Shown here: positions 62,376-64,000 of the stretch, in pieces | How positions within the stretch are numbered: the stretch's first letter is position 1 | How the letters are laid out: the number at the start of each line of letters is the position of its first letter | From: Sphingobacteriaceae bacterium | GTDB lineage: Bacteria > Bacteroidota > Bacteroidia > Sphingobacteriales > Sphingobacteriaceae | DNA: 64,000 nt | Direction of reading: 5' to 3' | Assembly (NCBI GenBank): GCA_903642215.1 | Contig: CAHJWG010000002.1 | Coordinates: forward strand, 124,001 to 188,000 | Program-made: the position numbers and the translations under genes | The notes under the pieces: generated by a model | Told to the model about the DNA's origin: nothing | The model's input: only the letters and a program-made list of their open reading frames with translations | Database searches by the model: none

Positions 62376-63725
62376 ATGAAAAAATTTTTCCTTTTCCTTT
62401 TCATCATCTTCACTTCCCGATTAACATTTGCCCAAACCAGCACAATAGATGTTAAACCAGATACACTCAATTTCGGTTTTGAGAATATATCTGATGGGAA
62501 AGCATTACCGGATAAATGGCATGTAATGTCTCCTAATGCAAAGCAGTATGAGGTTATTGTTGATAAAAATACAGCACATACTGGTAATAGTTCTGTTCTT
62601 ATTTCTTCTGTAGATACAGCTTCTAATCCGCAATTCTTAGGTATTGGTTATAATATTCCTGCAAAATTTGTTGGTAAAGAAATTTCCGTAAAAGCATGGA
62701 TGAAAAGCAAAGACATGAAAGGTTCTTTAGCTTTAATGTTAGCGATTTACGATGCTGATGGTAATACTTTGCAATTTAAAAATCTGCAAAACGAAAAAAT
62801 AAAGGGAACCAAAGAATGGAAACAATATAGTGTAACATTACCACTGGCTACCCAGGCACAACTGATACACATTGGGCCGATTCTTATTGGTAAAGGAAAA
62901 CTATGGGTAGATGATGTTGAAATATTTATTGACGGCGCACCAATTCAGCAGGCCACGCTGAAACCTGATTTCAACCTAAACCCACCTCGAAGCCCCCGTT
63001 ATGGCAGCATTGCAGGTGCCGGACACTACATCAAACTAAAAGATGCCACGCTTTACTATGAAACATACGGTTCTGGAGAGCCATTGTTGTTATTGCATGG
63101 CAACAGCCAATCCATATACGCCTTTTATAAACAGATTCCGGAACTTTCTAAAAAATACAAGGTCATTGCAGTTGATACCCGTGGCCAGGGAAAAAGTACA
63201 GACGAAAGTACGGAGCCTCTTAGTTATGATAAATTTGCCGATGATATGAAACAACTACTTGATTCGCTTCATATATTTAAAACCAATATTTTAGGCTGGA
63301 GCGATGGCGGCAATACCGGCTTAATTGTGGCAATTAAATATCCTTCCTACGTAGATAAGTTAGCTATAACGGGAGCTAATTTGTCGCCGACAACAGATGC
63401 TGTAGATAGTAAAATGTTAAATAGCATCAAGGATGATCGAGATAAAATTAATGGCATAGATCAACGTTCCATTAAAAGAAAAAGACTTATGACCCTATTA
63501 CTTGATGAACCGCATATTTCAATAGAAAGCTTGAAACTAATAAAAGCACCAACGCTGGTGATGGCAGGGGAGAAAGATATGGTTAAAGAAAAACACACTC
63601 GTAGTATTGCTGATAACATTCCAAATAGTAAGCTATTAATATTTAAAGATGCTACTCATTATGTGCCTGTAGAAAAAATTAATGAGTTTAACGAAGCTGT
63701 AATGGCATTTTTGGGTAGCAAATAG
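62376..63725 (+). CDS. Secreted alpha/beta hydrolase with N-terminal jelly-roll domain
   Basis: 449 residues. Signal peptide cut near FAQ (residue 20). Residues about 30-190 form a CBM-like beta-sandwich (LNFGFENISDGKALPDKW, GKEISVKAWMKS, GKLWVDDVEIFIDG). Residues about 205-449 are an alpha/beta hydrolase: oxyanion LLLLHGNSQ, nucleophile Ser in GWSDGGNTG, Asp in GEKDMVKEKH, His in DATHYVPVE. Likely an esterase acting outside the cytoplasm, perhaps on a polysaccharide or ester-linked substrate; specificity unknown. Slightly more AT-rich than its neighbours. Motif copies on both sides. Confidence 0.85.
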   Translation: MKKFFLFLFIIFTSRLTFAQTSTIDVKPDTLNFGFENISDGKALPDKWHVMSPNAKQYEVIVDKNTAHTGNSSVLISSVDTASNPQFLGIGYNIPAKFVGKEISVKAWMKSKDMKGSLALMLAIYDADGNTLQFKNLQNEKIKGTKEWKQYSVTLPLATQAQLIHIGPILIGKGKLWVDDVEIFIDGAPIQQATLKPDFNLNPPRSPRYGSIAGAGHYIKLKDATLYYETYGSGEPLLLLHGNSQSIYAFYKQIPELSKKYKVIAVDTRGQGKSTDESTEPLSYDKFADDMKQLLDSLHIFKTNILGWSDGGNTGLIVAIKYPSYVDKLAITGANLSPTTDAVDSKMLNSIKDDRDKINGIDQRSIKRKRLMTLLLDEPHISIESLKLIKAPTLVMAGEKDMVKEKHTRSIADNIPNSKLLIFKDATHYVPVEKINEFNEAVMAFLGSK

Positions 63726-63771
63726 CAAATTAGAGTTCAAGCAACATGTTAAAATTAGTTTTTATTTTAGA

Positions 63772-63785
63772 ATGCTTCTTTTACC
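63772..63785 (-). repeat. Dispersed motif, GAAG form, extended
   Basis: ATGCTTCTTTTACC-ACCTAAAAAAT, 12 bases past the stop of the helicase gene. Confidence 0.85.
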
Positions 63786-63796
63786 ACCTAAAAAAT

Positions 63797-64000
63797 TTAC
63801 TCCGGTAATTTATCCCGATAAAAAAACTGACTAAAATTGATCAGAAAAAGCTCTTTTGTAGCGCGCGTGCAGGCCGTATAAAACCAGCGCAAAAAATCGG
63901 TATTCAGCATTTCCTCTGTCAAATAACCCTGATCAACAAAAACGGCTTCCCACTGGCCGCCCTGCGCTTTGTGGCAGGTTACGGCATATGCAAATTTGAT
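63797..64000 (-). CDS. UvrD/RecD-like helicase, C-terminal end (partial)
   Basis: The frame is open from the right edge to TAA at 63797-63799, giving 67 residues. The segment FAYAVTCHKAQGGQWEAVFVD is the UvrD_C_2 motif (T-x-H-K-x-Q-G) of superfamily 1 helicases, followed by FLRWFYTACTRATKELFLIN (motif VI with the arginine finger). It matches ATP-dependent exonuclease/RecD2-type proteins. Upstream part lies outside. Confidence 0.85.
   Translation of the reverse strand: MKFAYAVTCHKAQGGQWEAVFVDQGYLTEEMLNTDFLRWFYTACTRATKELFLINFSQFFYRDKLPE

Noticed and set aside
13595-63785. Dispersed motif as an ordinary promoter box
   Set aside because: It occurs on both strands, after convergent genes and inside coding regions, and does not match TTG-N19-TAnnTTTG; it may touch promoters but does not behave as one.

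Overview
The window comes from a chromosome of the Bacteroidota, most likely the Sphingobacteriaceae (Mucilaginibacter/Pedobacter type). The evidence is TAnnTTTG-like -7 promoter boxes instead of Shine-Dalgarno driven starts, a MuA/MuB pair of the Bacteroidota type, heptose-kinase, HscA-like, biotin and surface-protein genes of that phylum, and several of its intergenic palindromic repeats. Base composition is moderately AT-rich.

Left part (1 to about 10.5 kb): one end of a Mu-like transposable prophage. A CI-like repressor (9742-10407, +) faces a long leftward operon: a Ner-like HTH protein, MuA transposase, MuB ATPase, small early proteins including a GemA/gp16-like one, then a prohead protease-like protein, a tail-assembly chaperone candidate, a tape measure protein and tail proteins, running off the left edge in a gene broken by an in-frame TAA. 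No terminase large subunit, portal or major capsid gene is seen before the tail genes, so the element is either rearranged, partly deleted, or has head genes beyond the edge.

Right part (10.9-64 kb): host genes. rpsO-pnp with clean hairpin terminators; DoxX-like and VOC proteins; a small AT-rich insert with a PD-(D/E)XK-like nuclease and a divergent membrane protein; an aminotransferase; a CDF metal exporter; Nudix-bioA-ferritin-like genes facing bioD/bioF (bioB lies apart at 49.6 kb); a Spy-like protein; an XRE-S24 (LexA-like) repressor divergent from a degenerate GIY-YIG protein; msrB; gmhA-hldA heptose genes; a secreted HExxH/propeller/barrel protein; an HscA-like chaperone; tRNA-Thr; a CheB / histidine kinase / CheB-CheR-PAS signalling block; LOG, MarC, MFS and APC transporters; membrane pyrophosphatase; PBP4; MgtE; a periplasmic GH2 beta-galactosidase; Fic; AraC-cupin; ClpB; an alpha/beta hydrolase; and the C-terminus of a UvrD/RecD-like helicase.

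The most striking unexplained feature is a dispersed short motif in two forms, TAAAAGAAGYA and TAAAAACAGYA (extended form roughly G-R-TAAAA-[GA or AC]-AG-Y-AT). I count by eye about 27 copies of the first and 14 of the second, on both strands, at about one per 1.3 kb of host DNA and none in the 10.4 kb prophage. Most copies lie between genes or touch start or stop codons. Several are paired head to head, one pair forming a perfect palindrome. Two copies sit inside a longer composite intergenic repeat (about 300 bp) present at 29.9-30.2 kb and, inverted, at 40.2-40.5 kb. The density resembles DNA-uptake sequences or a nucleoid/segregation protein site; I know of no described family that matches it.
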